Source: Congeria kusceri
Taxonomy: Eukaryota > Mollusca > Bivalvia > Myida > Dreissenidae
Length of the DNA stretch: 64,000 nucleotides
NCBI GenBank assembly: GCA_027627225.1
Contig: CM051034.1
Span: 12,554,261 to 12,618,260 of the forward strand
Direction of reading: 5' to 3'
The notes under the pieces are model-generated. The model had not been told where the DNA came from and searched no databases. It was given only the letters and a program-made list of their open reading frames with translations. The number at the start of each line of letters is the position of its first letter. Within the stretch, counting starts at the first letter, position 1. A program made the position numbers and the translations under genes. Positions 11,971 through 23,056 of this stretch are shown piece by piece.

Positions 11971-12831
11971 TGCAAACAGATGTCAGTGTTGCTTGAAGAG
12001 CTAGGAATGACTGCAAACAGATGTCAGTGTTGCTTGAAGAGCTAGGAATGACTGCAAACAGATGTCAGTGTTGCTTGAAGAGCTAGGAATGACTGCAAAC
12101 AGTTGTCAGTGTTGCCTGAAGAGCTAGGAATGACTTCAAACAGATGTCAGTGTTGCCTGAAGAGCTACGAATGACTGCAAACAGATGTCAGTGTTGCTTG
12201 AAGAGCTACGAATGACTGCAAACAGATGTCAGTGTTGCTTGAAGAGCTACGAATGACTGCAAACAGATGTCAGTGTTGCCTGAAGAGCTAGGAATGACTG
12301 CAAACAGATGTCAGTGTTGCCTGAAGAGCTACGAATGACTGCAAACAGATGTCAGTGTTGCCTGAAGAGCTACGAATGACTGCAAACAGATGTCAGTGTT
12401 GCTTGAAGAGCTACGAATGACTGCAAACAGATGTCAGTCTTGCCTGAAGAGCTACGAATGACTGCAAACAGATGTCAGTGTTGCTTGAAGAGCTAGGAAT
12501 GACTGCAAACAGATGTCAGTGTTGCCTGAAGAGCTACGAATGACTGCAAACAGATGTCAGTGTTGCTTGAAGAGCTAGGAATGACTGCAAACAGATGTCA
12601 GTGTTGCCTGAAGAGCTACGAATGACTGCAAACAGATGTCAGTGTTGCTTGAACAGCTAGGAATGACTGCAAACAGATGTCAGTGTTGCCTGAAGAGCTA
12701 GGAATGACTGTAAACAGATGTCAGTGTTGCCTGAAGAGCTAGGAATGACTGTAAACAGATGTCAGTGTTGCCTGAAGAGCTAGGAATGACTGCAAACAGA
12801 TGTCAGTGTTGCCTGAAGAGCTAGGAATGTC
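11971..12831 (+). repeat. 41-bp minisatellite, 21 copies
   Basis: The unit starting TGCAAACAGATGTCAGTGTT recurs every 41 bases from 11971 to the copy at 12791 with no length change. Copies differ mainly at two positions, GCTTGAAG versus GCCTGAAG and CTAGGAAT versus CTACGAAT. The length is not a multiple of three and no frame is kept. Confidence 0.95.
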
Positions 12832-13863
12832 TGTAATCAACCTAGGTATTGGGACACTTAAAAATAATTGAAATTTTTCCTGTCCCAATATTTATAGGCA
12901 CAGGAAATAATTCCTTAAATGGTGTCCCAAAATTTAGGGAAATATATAATACAGTCTAGCTATTCTGCATATATCTATGTCTTGTAGCGGTTAGTACTTT
13001 GGGATATTGATTGCTTACTTAAAGATATTAACATATTTAATCATTAATGATAAGAAGGAATGTTTGTTATATTTGCATTATGTCCTTGAAGTGTCTACTA
13101 CATTACTGATTTGACTCCATTGAAATGTTTTGCACTGGCAATGAATTTCTGACTGAAATGCATTAATTTTACCCCCCTACATTTTGGACTGAATGTAAAT
13201 TTACCCCCATAAATTCTGTATCAAGTGTACATTTACCCTGAAACCAAAACTTACCTGGAGCACTGATTAATTTACTTAATACTTCAGCCTGCTGGATTTT
13301 CTTGGAACTGACTTAGAAATTAATTGGTACTTGTAGCCAAGAAGTTGTTTTGTTGTTGGCTGAGAAGTTGTTTTGTTGTTGTAACACTCAATCAATAACT
13401 GTTCCAGAGTTGCTGAAAGTTTCACATCGTCAACGACTTTTTCTGTGCAAAGAATAGCCAAAGAAATATTCACAATGAGTTGTAAAAAGCGTAGATCTGT
13501 TATTAAATAATGGGACAAGTTTACAGAGTCCGTCTATGTCAGGAACATTTCTGCCGGAAATTGGAAATTGTATTCTGTCATTGACAGTTTGGAGAGTTTT
13601 CCCCTGGGGAAAGGATCCTGTCGCTTCAGTTTTATTATGTTGAGCCTCAGAATCAGGCGTTGGTTTCCTTTACTGACATAGGATACAATTTAGTTAGCAC
13701 AGGTGTTATGTTTCTGGTAAATTGTTGGTTATGTGTTGTTTTGTCTCTTTTTAAGTAGAAGACAACAAAAAAGTGGTAGCCTTGATAGAATTGAACTATC
13801 TTATAAAAAGTGGAGTGTATGTTCACATACAAAAAAAAATATAAAAATTATTGCCATATTTGG
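12832..13863. other. No gene seen
   Basis: Contains a short inverted pair around 12850-12910 (GGGACACTTAAAAATAA with TCCCAATATTTAT nearby) and a duplicated TTGTTGTTGGCTGAGAAG motif near 13345-13380. The 80-codon minus frame at 13276-13518 is not recognised. Confidence 0.4.
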
Positions 13864-14059
13864 CCTTCAATTGTAATTAGCCAACGTATACTATGTAACA
13901 GTCAACTCTAAACCTTCAGTTGTAATTAGCCAACGTATACTATGTAAAAGTCAACTCTAAACCATCAATTGTAATTAGCCAACGTATACTATGTAACAGT
14001 CAACTCTAAACCTTCAATTGTAATTAGCCAACTTATACTATGTAACAGTCAACTCTAAA
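13864..14059 (+). repeat. 49-bp tandem repeat, 4 copies
   Basis: CCTTCAATTGTAATTAGCCA starts at 13864, 13913, 13962 and 14011. Copies differ at a few bases. It lies 0.5 kb upstream of the first-finger exon. Confidence 0.92.
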
Positions 14060-14245
14060 AGATAAAATAACACGTTTTCTTTAAACTAAGCATTTATTGG
14101 ACACTTATATAAACAAGCATATTAAAGTTCTGATTTTCTTTATTACTTAAAATTACTGTTATGCATTGCCATATATCGTATAATTGTACAACATGTTTTA
14201 TGATTTTACTTCATTCATATAATTTTACTAACATCCTTAAATAAA

Positions 14246-14513
14246 GAGGCGTGTTGGGGTAAAACCGGGCTTAATGCATGTGGGTTAAGTGTCTTCCCGG
14301 ATCAGTGGATCTACGTTTAGAAGAAACTTCCTTGAAACACAAAATACCATAAAAGCGGAAAGTGATGTCCTGGATTAGCCTGTGTAGTCCGCACATGCTA
14401 ATCCGGGATGAAACTTTTCGCTAACAGTGAATTTATGTTTAGAAGAGTCTTGCTTGAAACAGAAAATATCATAAGAGCGGAAATTGCTGTCCTGGATTAG
14501 CCTGTGCGGACTA
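14246..14513 (+). mobile_element. Palindromic MITE family F, copy a (3' truncated)
   Basis: Starts GAGGCGTGTTGGGGTAAAAC and carries CTTGAAACACAAAATACCAT and the inner GGATTAGCCTGTG palindromes. It breaks off at GCGGACTATG, lacking the usual 3' inverted end, about 70 bp before the exon acceptor. Confidence 0.85.
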
Positions 14514-14583
14514 TGATTGACATTTGTGGAAGCCTCTATACAATCAACACAAAATAAGACATCTTTACTTCGTGTATTTTCAG

Positions 14584-14739
14584 TTCAAGAAGCGCGATCA
14601 GAAGCGCAGACCGAAACCGAAGGATGGGACATTGCTGATCTGTCAGATTTGCGGAGACCGAGCCCTCGGATACAACTTTGATGCCATAACATGCGAATCC
14701 TGTAAAGCGTTCTTCAGACGAAATGCTCTTAAAACAAAG
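14584..14739 (+). CDS. NR1J: NR1J/HR96-like nuclear receptor, exon with first zinc finger (partial gene)
   Basis: This exon encodes residues 1-52 of the visible protein. Nuclear receptors are DNA-binding, usually ligand-controlled transcription factors acting in the nucleus. A basic stretch (residues 2-13, rich in K and R) precedes the first zinc finger, whose four ligands are C20, C23, C37 and C40. The P-box reads ESCKA (E38-A42), the unusual form shared by DHR96, DAF-12 and NHR-8 and unlike the EGCKG of most NR1 receptors; this is the main reason for the NR1J assignment. The acceptor is a pyrimidine-rich tract ending CAG at 14581-14583 and the donor is GTATTG at 14740; both junctions are phase 0. 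Upstream the frame stays open to a TTG at 14524 but has no ATG, so at least one earlier coding exon must exist. A truncated MITE ends about 70 bp upstream of the acceptor. Confidence 0.93.
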
Positions 14740-15561
14740 GTATTGTCGTGTTTATTGTAGAACTTATTTACTGATATTCTGGTTGTTGTTGTTTTGGGGT
14801 GTTTCTTTTTAGCTATTAAGACAATGTGTTGTTAGTAAGATATCAAAACAGAACTTCTGTTGTGTTCATTTAAATTTTGCTCATTTTTGCTCATTAAAAT
14901 AATGGTTCTTTTCAATTGATTTTAAAACACATACTGTCTGTTCGTCTTTAAACACACTGTGATATGGCGTTAGAATATGACAGCAAACATAGCATAGTCT
15001 TTTTTTTACACCAGTGTTTTATATCCACTTAACTGTATGTAATTTAATTGTTGTGCAAAGTATAATCTCTGTGAATGACTATATCAGCGAAATTGGTGTC
15101 ACTCCCTAAATAAACGTCTATGCATGTTCACAATACAATAGGACCTTGTTTGTGTACTATAGGACACAAGTTTTCAGGAAAGTGAAAAATTGATAGAAAA
15201 ATGTTTGTATGAACGAGTAATGGCAACATATTTATATTACCATAAAATGATGTCTAGATTTAACAAAACATACTTAGTTTTAATAAATTGTTGAGTTATA
15301 ACTGGGGGATAAGACACATACAGGTCTTTTCTATGTTTGATGTCTTATTCTAACTTTACATAATAGTGTATTTTTAAAACAAATGTGTTATTTTTGTTTG
15401 TGTCGAAAAAAAATTTACAATTTTGTTTATTGTTTATATAACAAAAATACACTTTATTAAAAAAAACACTTCTGTTTTAAGCCATAGGCTTATTGAGAAA
15501 CTTTCAAGTCGTTTTCCTGGGAAGAACCAGTACTCTATGTCATATAAGGAAGATCCTTTGA
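14740..15561. other. Start of the long intron; no repeat recognised
   Basis: AT-rich sequence following the donor. Nothing recognisable. Confidence 0.4.
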
Positions 15562-15642
15562 GTGCTCCCCGAGTAGAGATCGAACTAACGATCTCCTGAT
15601 CACAAGGCAGATGCCTTACCCATAACTCCTTCACTGCGACCT
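15562..15642 (-). repeat. tRNA-derived head (SINE-like)
   Basis: The minus strand reads GGTCGCAGTGAAGG, then an A-box-like TTATGGGTAAGGC and a B-box GTTAGTTCGATCTC, ending CTCGGGGAGCA. The anticodon stem is imperfect and no matching acceptor stem is seen, so a tRNA-derived SINE or pseudogene is likelier than a functional tRNA. Confidence 0.55.
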
Positions 15643-15673
15643 CTATAACGTATTAACCATTGACAGTGCTTGT

Positions 15674-15840
15674 TAAAGCCGCAGTCCACAGAATACAATT
15701 CAATACGTTTTAAATTGGCATTAGTTCTTATAAACGTTAATGACGTTTATTCGACTGAAAACTGTTTCTTATTTATGAAAGGCATTTTATAATGTTAATG
15801 GTTGAAAATGCTTGGTACGGACGGAATATACACTAATGTA
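15674..15840 (+). mobile_element. MITE family G, 5' part
   Basis: Begins TTAAAGCCGCAGTCCACAGA and continues with GAATACAATTCAATACG and GGACGGAATATACACTAATG, matching 38743-38840. The 3' half is missing here. Confidence 0.7.
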
Positions 15841-16189
15841 CCGTGTTCATCTGTAATCGTGCGGTATTTAACATTTAAACAAATAATTTGAGCAAAAGCA
15901 TCTAAACAAACATTTTCTTTCAATATTATCAAATTCATTGAACCTTTTCAAAAAATTAACAATTAAACTTTTGTTAGAAAACACATTATTTGTTCCTAAA
16001 TTATTGTCTTTTTCAATGCACCATGAGGCCATCTTGAAAAATTACGTCATCGGTAATCTCGCTGTAAAGCTTTTGTTTTGAAATAAGTTTGCCGTTAGTT
16101 TAGAAACAAACACAAATTAAATAAAAATTGTTGGATTGTAACCTTTTATAAATATTATGAAACAAAATCTTGAGTTTTCCTACATTATT
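15841..16189. other. No gene seen
   Basis: AT-rich intron sequence with no recognised repeat. Confidence 0.35.
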
Positions 16190-16970
16190 AAGCCTCATTT
16201 AAGGTGAAAATTGTCAAATTTATATTAAACAATTAAAACATGTCTGGTAGAATTGTATTATTGTATGTGTAAGCTTCTATTATACCCAACGTCAGGAAAC
16301 TATTTGATTTTTGAATACCGTTTAAAATAAAAACACCGATCCTCCAAGTAAACTGTTTATAAACACTTTCTTTGTTTATTTGCTAGTGTGGTGATTTTCA
16401 CAAGTTCCATGCTTTTCATGAATAACTGTTCTGCTAACAGTAATGTCATTTGTCATAAACTGGACAAGTCATTTAGAGGGCCGTCTCTAAAACATTTTGT
16501 ACAGTATAAGTTCAAAATATATAATACAGGCAACAATTTACGAACTAAAAATCACTTGGTAAGTTTCTGACCACTATAATAAATAAATTTGCATAGAAAA
16601 ACCATGTTGCTTTGTGTATAATTACCTTTGTTTTCTCAATGTGTTGTACCAATGTCTTTATTCAATTCTGATACTAGTATAGGTTTATTAGGCGACCCTC
16701 GAAATTGAAACACTTCACTGACCACAATAACGGGATTTTCCATGCAAAATTCATGCATAGGATTTGCATTCCTTTTATGGGAAACTAGGACACCAAATGT
16801 CTTTAAATGTAAACAATCAAGTGGAAATAAAACGAGTCAAATTTCATTTATTTTAAGAAAATGTAAACTAGTGTTTGGTCATAATGTTTTATTTTATGTG
16901 TTGATTAAATTTTGGTTAAATATTGGTGTTTGGCTTAACTTGCAGCACCTTGTGTGTGCCTTTAACCTAA
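16190..16970 (+). repeat. Dispersed repeat B, copy 2 (most complete)
   Basis: Runs from AAGCCTCATTTAAGGTG to CAGCACCTTGTGTGTGCCTT, about 780 bp. It is the plus-strand counterpart of 6585-7210 and contains all segments seen in copy 1. Its ends are not clean inverted repeats and its class is unknown. A 20-bp tandem duplication (CGAAAGTGTATACATTGA) follows at 16976-17013. Confidence 0.75.
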
Positions 16971-17276
16971 CCAGACGAAAGTGTATACATTGACGAAAGT
17001 GTATACATTGACGGTCTAATGTCTACTGATGGCTGCAAGATGATATGAAAGTTATTAAGATTTATGATTTAAAGTCATATAACTTGATTGTTTCCAAATA
17101 AAATCATTTGTAACTTACTATTTGTGTTAAGAAAACCCAAAATAGGTTTGATGTTGATAATTACGCATGACAATCAAAAGATAAACAATTACCGCGGAAA
17201 TGGAGATACTGCGAGAATCCAGATGCCGACTATACATGCTCCAGAGGCATCACCAGCTATTGCATACGGGTAACTA

Positions 17277-18420
17277 TACAATAAAAAGTTACCAAAACGT
17301 TTTTATTTTACAGATTTCAATGCGTTTTTTTATGCACCCACTTAAGGGGGGGGCGGCATATAGATTTGTCCGTCCGTCGGATTTTTGTGTCGCGTATAAC
17401 TGCTAGAGTGATGACACTTTATAAGCATATTCATCGGCATCAGGGCTTGTGCACCTGGGTATTTTGGTGCAGTTTTTCCGACTTCAGCGGAGTTATGGCC
17501 CTTTTTTAGCAATAAATGATATTTTTGGACTTGTGTCGCTCGTAACTCAACAGGTATTGCCGCTAGAGTGATGAAACTTTACAAACATTTTAATCAGCAT
17601 GTGAACTTGTGCACCTGGGTATTGTGGTGCAGTTTTTTTGGACATCAGCGGAGTTATGGCCCTTTTTTTAGAAAAAATGACATATTTGGACTTGTCTCGC
17701 GTGTAACTCAAAAAGTATTATTGCTAGAGTGATGAAACTTTATAAGCATATTAATCAGCATGTGAACTTGTGCACCTGGGTATTTTGGTGCAGTTTTTAA
17801 TGACATCAGCGGAGTTATGGCCCTTTTTAGCAAAAAATGATATTTTTGGACTTGTGTCCCGCATAACTAAAAAAGTATTGCTGCTAGAGTGATGAAACTT
17901 TACAAACATATTAATCAGCATGTGAACTTGTGCATCTTGGTATTTTGGTGCAGTTTTTTCTGAAATCAGCGGAGTTATGGCCCTTTTTTTTAGCAAAAAA
18001 TGACATTTTTGGTCTTGTGTCGCGTGTAACTCAAAAAGTATTATTGCTAGAGTGCTGAAACTTTATAAACATATTAATCAGCATGTGAACTTGTGCACCT
18101 GGGTATTTTGGTGCAGTTTTTTCAGACATCAGCGGAGTTATGGCCCTTTTTAAGAAAATAATAACATTTTTGGATTTGTGTCGTGTGTAAATTCAAAAAG
18201 TATAACTGCTAGACTGATGAAACATTATTAACATATTCATCAGCATGTGAACCTGTGCACCTGGGTATTTTGGTGCATTTTTTCTGACATCAGCAGAGTT
18301 TTGTGACAACCAGCGGAATGTGGGGGCAGCCCTGTCTAGTTGTATTTTGATCCATTAGAAACAATTTCTGCAAAACTTTCTTTTTATTAACATATTTCTG
18401 GACTGCTGCTTTAATAAAAG
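17277..18420 (+). mobile_element. MITE family G, 3' part, split by an inserted tandem-core element
   Basis: 17277-17325 (ATAAAAAGTTACCAAAACGT) and 18343-18420 (TATTTTGATCCATTAGAAAC through GGACTGCTGCTTTAA) together match the uninterrupted copy at 38835-38964. The block between them is a separate insertion. Confidence 0.75.
17326..18342 (+). mobile_element. Tandem-core element H, about six 160-163 bp units
   Basis: The head ATGCACCCACTTAAGGGGGG precedes GTCCGTCCGTCGG. Units are marked by GCTAGAGTGATGAAAC at 17402, 17562, 17723, 17883, 18046 and 18208, each with GTGCACCTGGGTATTTTGGT and CAGCGGAGTTATGGCCC. It ends AGCCCTGTCTAGT. The layout resembles bivalve pearl-type or Helitron-related non-autonomous elements; that class is inference. 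Confidence 0.75.
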
Positions 18421-19159
18421 AATGTTGTAGTGCAGTGAACTTAAGAGGAAGACCATGTTACAATGAGATAACACACTTCAATTAATCTTCTTGGTATAAA
18501 AGTTTAATCACGTTGGTACATGAAAACATTCAAGTCCGATTAATTAACAGAATAGTGAGTAGGCATTGTTTTTCTTGTTTTTATTAAGTTAACAAGAGTA
18601 ATGGTACATCAGTCGCAATGAATGCTGTTTTATTTCTTCTGTTTGATGCATATTTTCTGTTTATTTGATATTATGACCCTGTGTTGGTGTATTATAGAAA
18701 AAAGTAAGCAGTCCCGTTGAAAGTGCTTTGGTCAGTTTACAACAAGCTTGGTTGGTCCTTTTAAGATGAAAATAACATTTATTAACAATATTTTTATGCA
18801 GAATTCAGGACAGGAAAACTATTTTTATTTACACACTGTCTTTAGATTTCACCATTTATTATGCCCTTACGATAAATATGTTGCTCATAAATATGTTTGC
18901 ACAAATAGTAATATAAGTCTTGGATATTGTGCCACATACTGAGTTCAAAAAGTATATGACATTACGCTGTGGACCTGTACAGAGATTTATTATATACCTA
19001 TTTATATCTTTCAATCAGCTGTCGTGATTCATTTTACATGACCTTCCAAAATTTCACCATATTGGGAACCTGTGCGTGATACGACATAGCTAGCCAGAAA
19101 ACATGTATATTTTGGAAGTAACTTGTGACACGCTGCCCACTGATTGCATTGTCCATAAA
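18421..19159. other. No gene seen
   Basis: AT-rich intron sequence; short frames here match nothing. Confidence 0.35.
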
Positions 19160-19368
19160 TGAGGCGTGTCATGAGAAAAGCGGGCTCAATGCACGTGCAT
19201 AAAGTGTCATCCTGGATCAGCCAGTGCAGTGGATTTATGTTTAGAAGAGACTTCCTTGAAACAAAAAATACCAAAAGTGGAAAGTGTCGTCCCTGAGTCA
19301 GCACAGGCTGATTTGGGACGACACTTTACGCACATGCATTTAGCCCGGTTTTCACACAACACGCCTCA
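19160..19368 (+). mobile_element. Palindromic MITE family F, copy b
   Basis: TGAGGCGTGTCATGAGAAAA at the left and ACACAACACGCCTCA at the right are inverted. It is shorter than full copies because one inner palindrome is deleted. Confidence 0.9.
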
Positions 19369-19394
19369 AACTTACTTAATCTAGAGCAATGTCT

Positions 19395-20417
19395 GGTAAT
19401 ATCGACACCATTAAGATGTGAAATCGACTGCGTCTTTCAGTGTCGGTATTACCCGCTAAGAAAATTAATAACGTAGTGTGTAGCCGTTTTGACTTGACAA
19501 TTTTACTAACAAATGGGAAAATCGTTGTCAACTATGTCATTTTAATTGACGGATTATCTGTTCACAGTTAAGCGGGTAATATCGACACGTTTCGGGTAAT
19601 ATTGACACCTTACATCATTTCAAGTATACGAGCACATTTACACCATACTGTGTGTTTTTTGTCGCTTAGCTTTTATTTAGAGTTTTATTTATGTTTATAT
19701 TCGACTCGCCTCAACTAATGTGTACATCTGTCTGTACCGGAGATAAATCTGTACCGGAGATAAATCATCTATGCACAGTTCCCATTCTATTTTTAAAAGG
19801 ACGGTTTGCATTTTTATGAAGACTAAGAAAGCAACATTTGTTGATGACCTAAATATCTTGACCAATTAGCCAACAAATCATGTTGTTACAACTCCTGACA
19901 ATTTGCGAAGCAAAATGCAAACCAGATTTAACCAAATTTAAACTTGTTTGATAATATCTAGGTAGCTTGTTTTTGGACGTGAACTCAGTTAAAAGTATGC
20001 CATAAATTTGAGTGTAAGACTCTAGGAAGCAATCATTCCCATTTGTGTATGCATGCGTTTATAAAACTTTTATACTTGGCAATAAACAAACTATTTCACA
20101 AATTATTTCTATTTTACTACAGCCAGCCAGTCATCCAGTGAGAACGCCTGAAATTAACAATATGCAAATAAACGTCGCTAGATGATTATCACGCTGTCAA
20201 TGAAATTTTTATTGGTATAGGAGCAAGTTATTTGCAAAACATGGATATGAGTTGGTTATGCGCTTGTTAGGAGCGAGTTTTTAACACCCTCTTCCTAAAT
20301 GAACATCTACAGATTTGATAGTGCAATGTATGTAGATAAACACGAGACACCACCTGACCCATTAGCTGGAGTCGATATTACCCGACGATGCACATGTTGT
20401 CGGGTAATATCGACACC
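19395..20417. mobile_element. Element with clustered GGGTAATATCGACAC motifs at both ends
   Basis: GGTAATATCGACAC or its inverse GTGTCGATATTACC occurs at 19395, 19438 (inverse), 19573, 19593, 20371 (inverse) and 20400. The motifs cluster in the first 0.2 kb and last 0.05 kb of the block, like subterminal protein-binding sites of a transposon. No ORF. Confidence 0.5.
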
Positions 20418-20944
20418 CCATAAGGGAATGTTTAAAAATGTCTGAACTCATTTAAAAAGAGTTCATTGAGGAAAAGCTGCTAATTCCACCTTAGATTGTC
20501 ACTAAAAGACCGCAAGTAATGCAAATTCCCTATGCGCCGTAAATCTTTCCGAAATAACCCTCTTTAAATAATCCTATAACGCACTTAATACTTGTGAACA
20601 ATATAATATTCAAAAACATGATGACGTATTTATGTGTAAACAGCAAGCCGTTATATCGACCAATATAATTTTGTGATGTCATAGGAATGTATACGTCACA
20701 TTTTATGACGAAATCAGTCAGTTAAAGAATGAAATTAGAATATAATGAGACCTTTAGTGAATAGGGTGTTGATATTAGATGACTGTCAAAATTATCCGAT
20801 ATTACTCTATGGTTATTTGGCTGCATTCTCTTATTTTCCACTTCCATAACTTCAATTTACTGTAAAATGGTTTGAATTTGCAGTGGTATAATTTGCATGT
20901 ATTTTGCGGTCCAAAAATAGCGAGAATTTTAGACCATTCCAAAA

Positions 20945-21850
20945 TTTTTATGCCCCCAAAGGAGGGCATATAGTAGTCGCACCGTCCGTCTGTGGGTGGG
21001 TGGGTGCGTGCATGTGTGGGTCCGTCCGTCCACACTTCGTTTCCGCTCTGTAACTTTTTAATGCCTGGATGGATTTTAATATAACTTCAGATTATTATTC
21101 CCCATGACTAGAGATGTGTCACGTGCAACTCCCATACTCGTCGGTCAAAGGTCAAGGTCACAATTCAAGGTCAAAGGTCATGATTTTTCATTTCCGCTCC
21201 ATCACTTCTAAATGCCTGGATGGATTTTAATATAACTTCAGATTATTATTCCCCATGACCAGACGATGTGTCGCGTACAACTCCCATGCTCGTCGGTCAA
21301 AGGTCAAGGTCACAATTTAAGGTCAAAGGTAATGAATTTTTGTTTCCGCTCTGTAATTCTTAACTCCTGGATGGATTTTAATATAACTTCAGATTATTAT
21401 TCCCCATGACCAGACAATGTGTGGCGTACAACTCCCATGATGGTCTATCAAAGATCAGGGTCACAATTCAAGGTCAAAGGTCAATTATTTTTCTTTCCAC
21501 TTCATAACTTCTAAACGTTTGGAGGGATTCAAATGTTACTTCAGATTATTATTCTCTATGACCAGACAATGTGTCGCATACAACTCACATGCTCGTCTGT
21601 CAAAGGTCAAAGTCACAATTCAAGGTCAAAGGTCAAGAATTTCTGTTTCTCCACCATTACTTCTAAACGTTTGGAAGGATTTTAATATTACTTCAGATTA
21701 TTATTTCCCATGACCAGGCAGTGTGTCGTGTACAACTCCCATGGTCATCAGTCAAAGGTCAAGGTCACAATTAAAGGTCAAATGTCAAGGAATTTTCTTC
21801 TACTCTATAACTTCCAAAGGCCTTGAAGGATTTTAATATTGCTTAAGATT
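20945..21850 (+). mobile_element. Tandem-core element J, about five to six 151-bp units with AGGTCA direct repeats
   Basis: Head TTTTTATGCCCCCAAAGGAG with CCGTCCGTC. Units are marked by GGATGGATTTTAATATAACT at about 21067, 21218 and 21369, then diverged copies near 21521, 21673 and 21824. Each unit has CAAAGGTCAAGGTCAC followed by CAAGGTCAAAGGTCA, that is, AGGTCA repeats with 0 and 1 base spacing. Confidence 0.8.
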
Positions 21851-21857
21851 ATTTTTC

Positions 21858-22270
21858 TGCGTAGCTGTCTAAGATCACTTTTGACCTAGATTTCTTGCGA
21901 TAATTATGCAGCGGGAAAATTGAATGCCAATAGAATTGGGCAACTTTTCTAATTTTAGGGAATGCAAACTCCAAACAATGGTTTAACGTATACCAATAAC
22001 TGATGCATACTTTTGGGGATTAAAATTTACATAATTGTTAACATAAGCGGTTAAAATGAAGTTATCCTCGACATATTCTCTAGAACTGAGACTAATTATG
22101 AACGTTTTTACTCGTATGCCATGAACAGAATGCTATATTCATTCACGTAACGAAATAACTATTTTGTTTAGCCTACATTTATATAAGCGGATGCTCTATA
22201 AATAGCAATTGTGCAATGTTCCCATTCATAAATCTCATTACAGTGTTGCCGTTCCATGTAGCCCATTGAT
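21858..22270 (-). repeat. Dispersed repeat D, copy 2
   Basis: Inverted relative to 4900-5300: GTAGCTGTCTAAGATCACTT, GAATGCCAATAGAATTGGGC and TTAGGGAATGCAAACTCC match the reverse complement of that copy. Confidence 0.75.
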
Positions 22271-23056
22271 TCTAGCGAGTTCATCACATTCCAGAAACAG
22301 TAGTGTCATTCTAAAAATAGCGCGCGTAGCCAGCAACTGTTGTTTAGCTGTGTTAATATACTCGTACATGCATAAATAACAGCGTTCAGAGAATCATAAA
22401 CCTAAAAATTTCAATAAATGGGGAATTTATATTTATAAACTTACTGTTAATTTGAATTAAAATTGTGGTTACGATTTATTAACGAATATTATTCGGAATA
22501 TGTCGAACTGTTATTCGCGTAGCATGAATACACAATTTGCAATACTAATTATACACAGGAACCCCTGATATATCATATTTCTACTGATATAATTTAAAAT
22601 CGTCATAGTCTAATGAATTTTTATGGTTGCGTTATCAAAATTAAAGTCTTAACATTTCAAAAATCGCTGAATGTTCCCTGACTATTGCTTTTTATTGGGA
22701 TACACAGTATAAATGCTTATTTGACTTCAGACTGTTATTATATTAGATAGCTAACATGAATGGTATAATACCGGTACTATAAATAACTATATAGACTCGT
22801 CTGATGCATAATAATTTTAATTCATTCCCGAAATTATGTTTTTACATTGTTAATTTGTTAAATTGGCTTGACAAATTCAGAAAACAATTATGTTAACCTA
22901 AATTATTTTGGCTATTCATTTATCACTGGTGGAAACATGGAGCTGTATGATTGGTTTATTCACAGCATAGATATTAATGATAATTTTATTTAATTTTTAA
23001 ATTAATAAATTTATCTCAAATTAACTTTTGGGTCCGAGAAGTTTTCTTATAGTGTC
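22271..23056. other. No gene seen
   Basis: AT-rich intron sequence with no recognised repeat. Confidence 0.35.

Noticed and set aside
11971..12831. CRISPR array
   Set aside because: There are no unique spacers; the 41-bp units are continuous and near-identical, and the sequence is clearly eukaryotic.
14524..14583. Possible translation start just upstream of the first-finger exon
   Set aside because: The codon at 14524 is TTG, not ATG; no ATG is in frame before the acceptor, and the sequence ends in a proper pyrimidine tract and CAG.
15562..15642. Functional tRNA gene
   Set aside because: A- and B-box words are present but the acceptor and anticodon stems do not pair properly.
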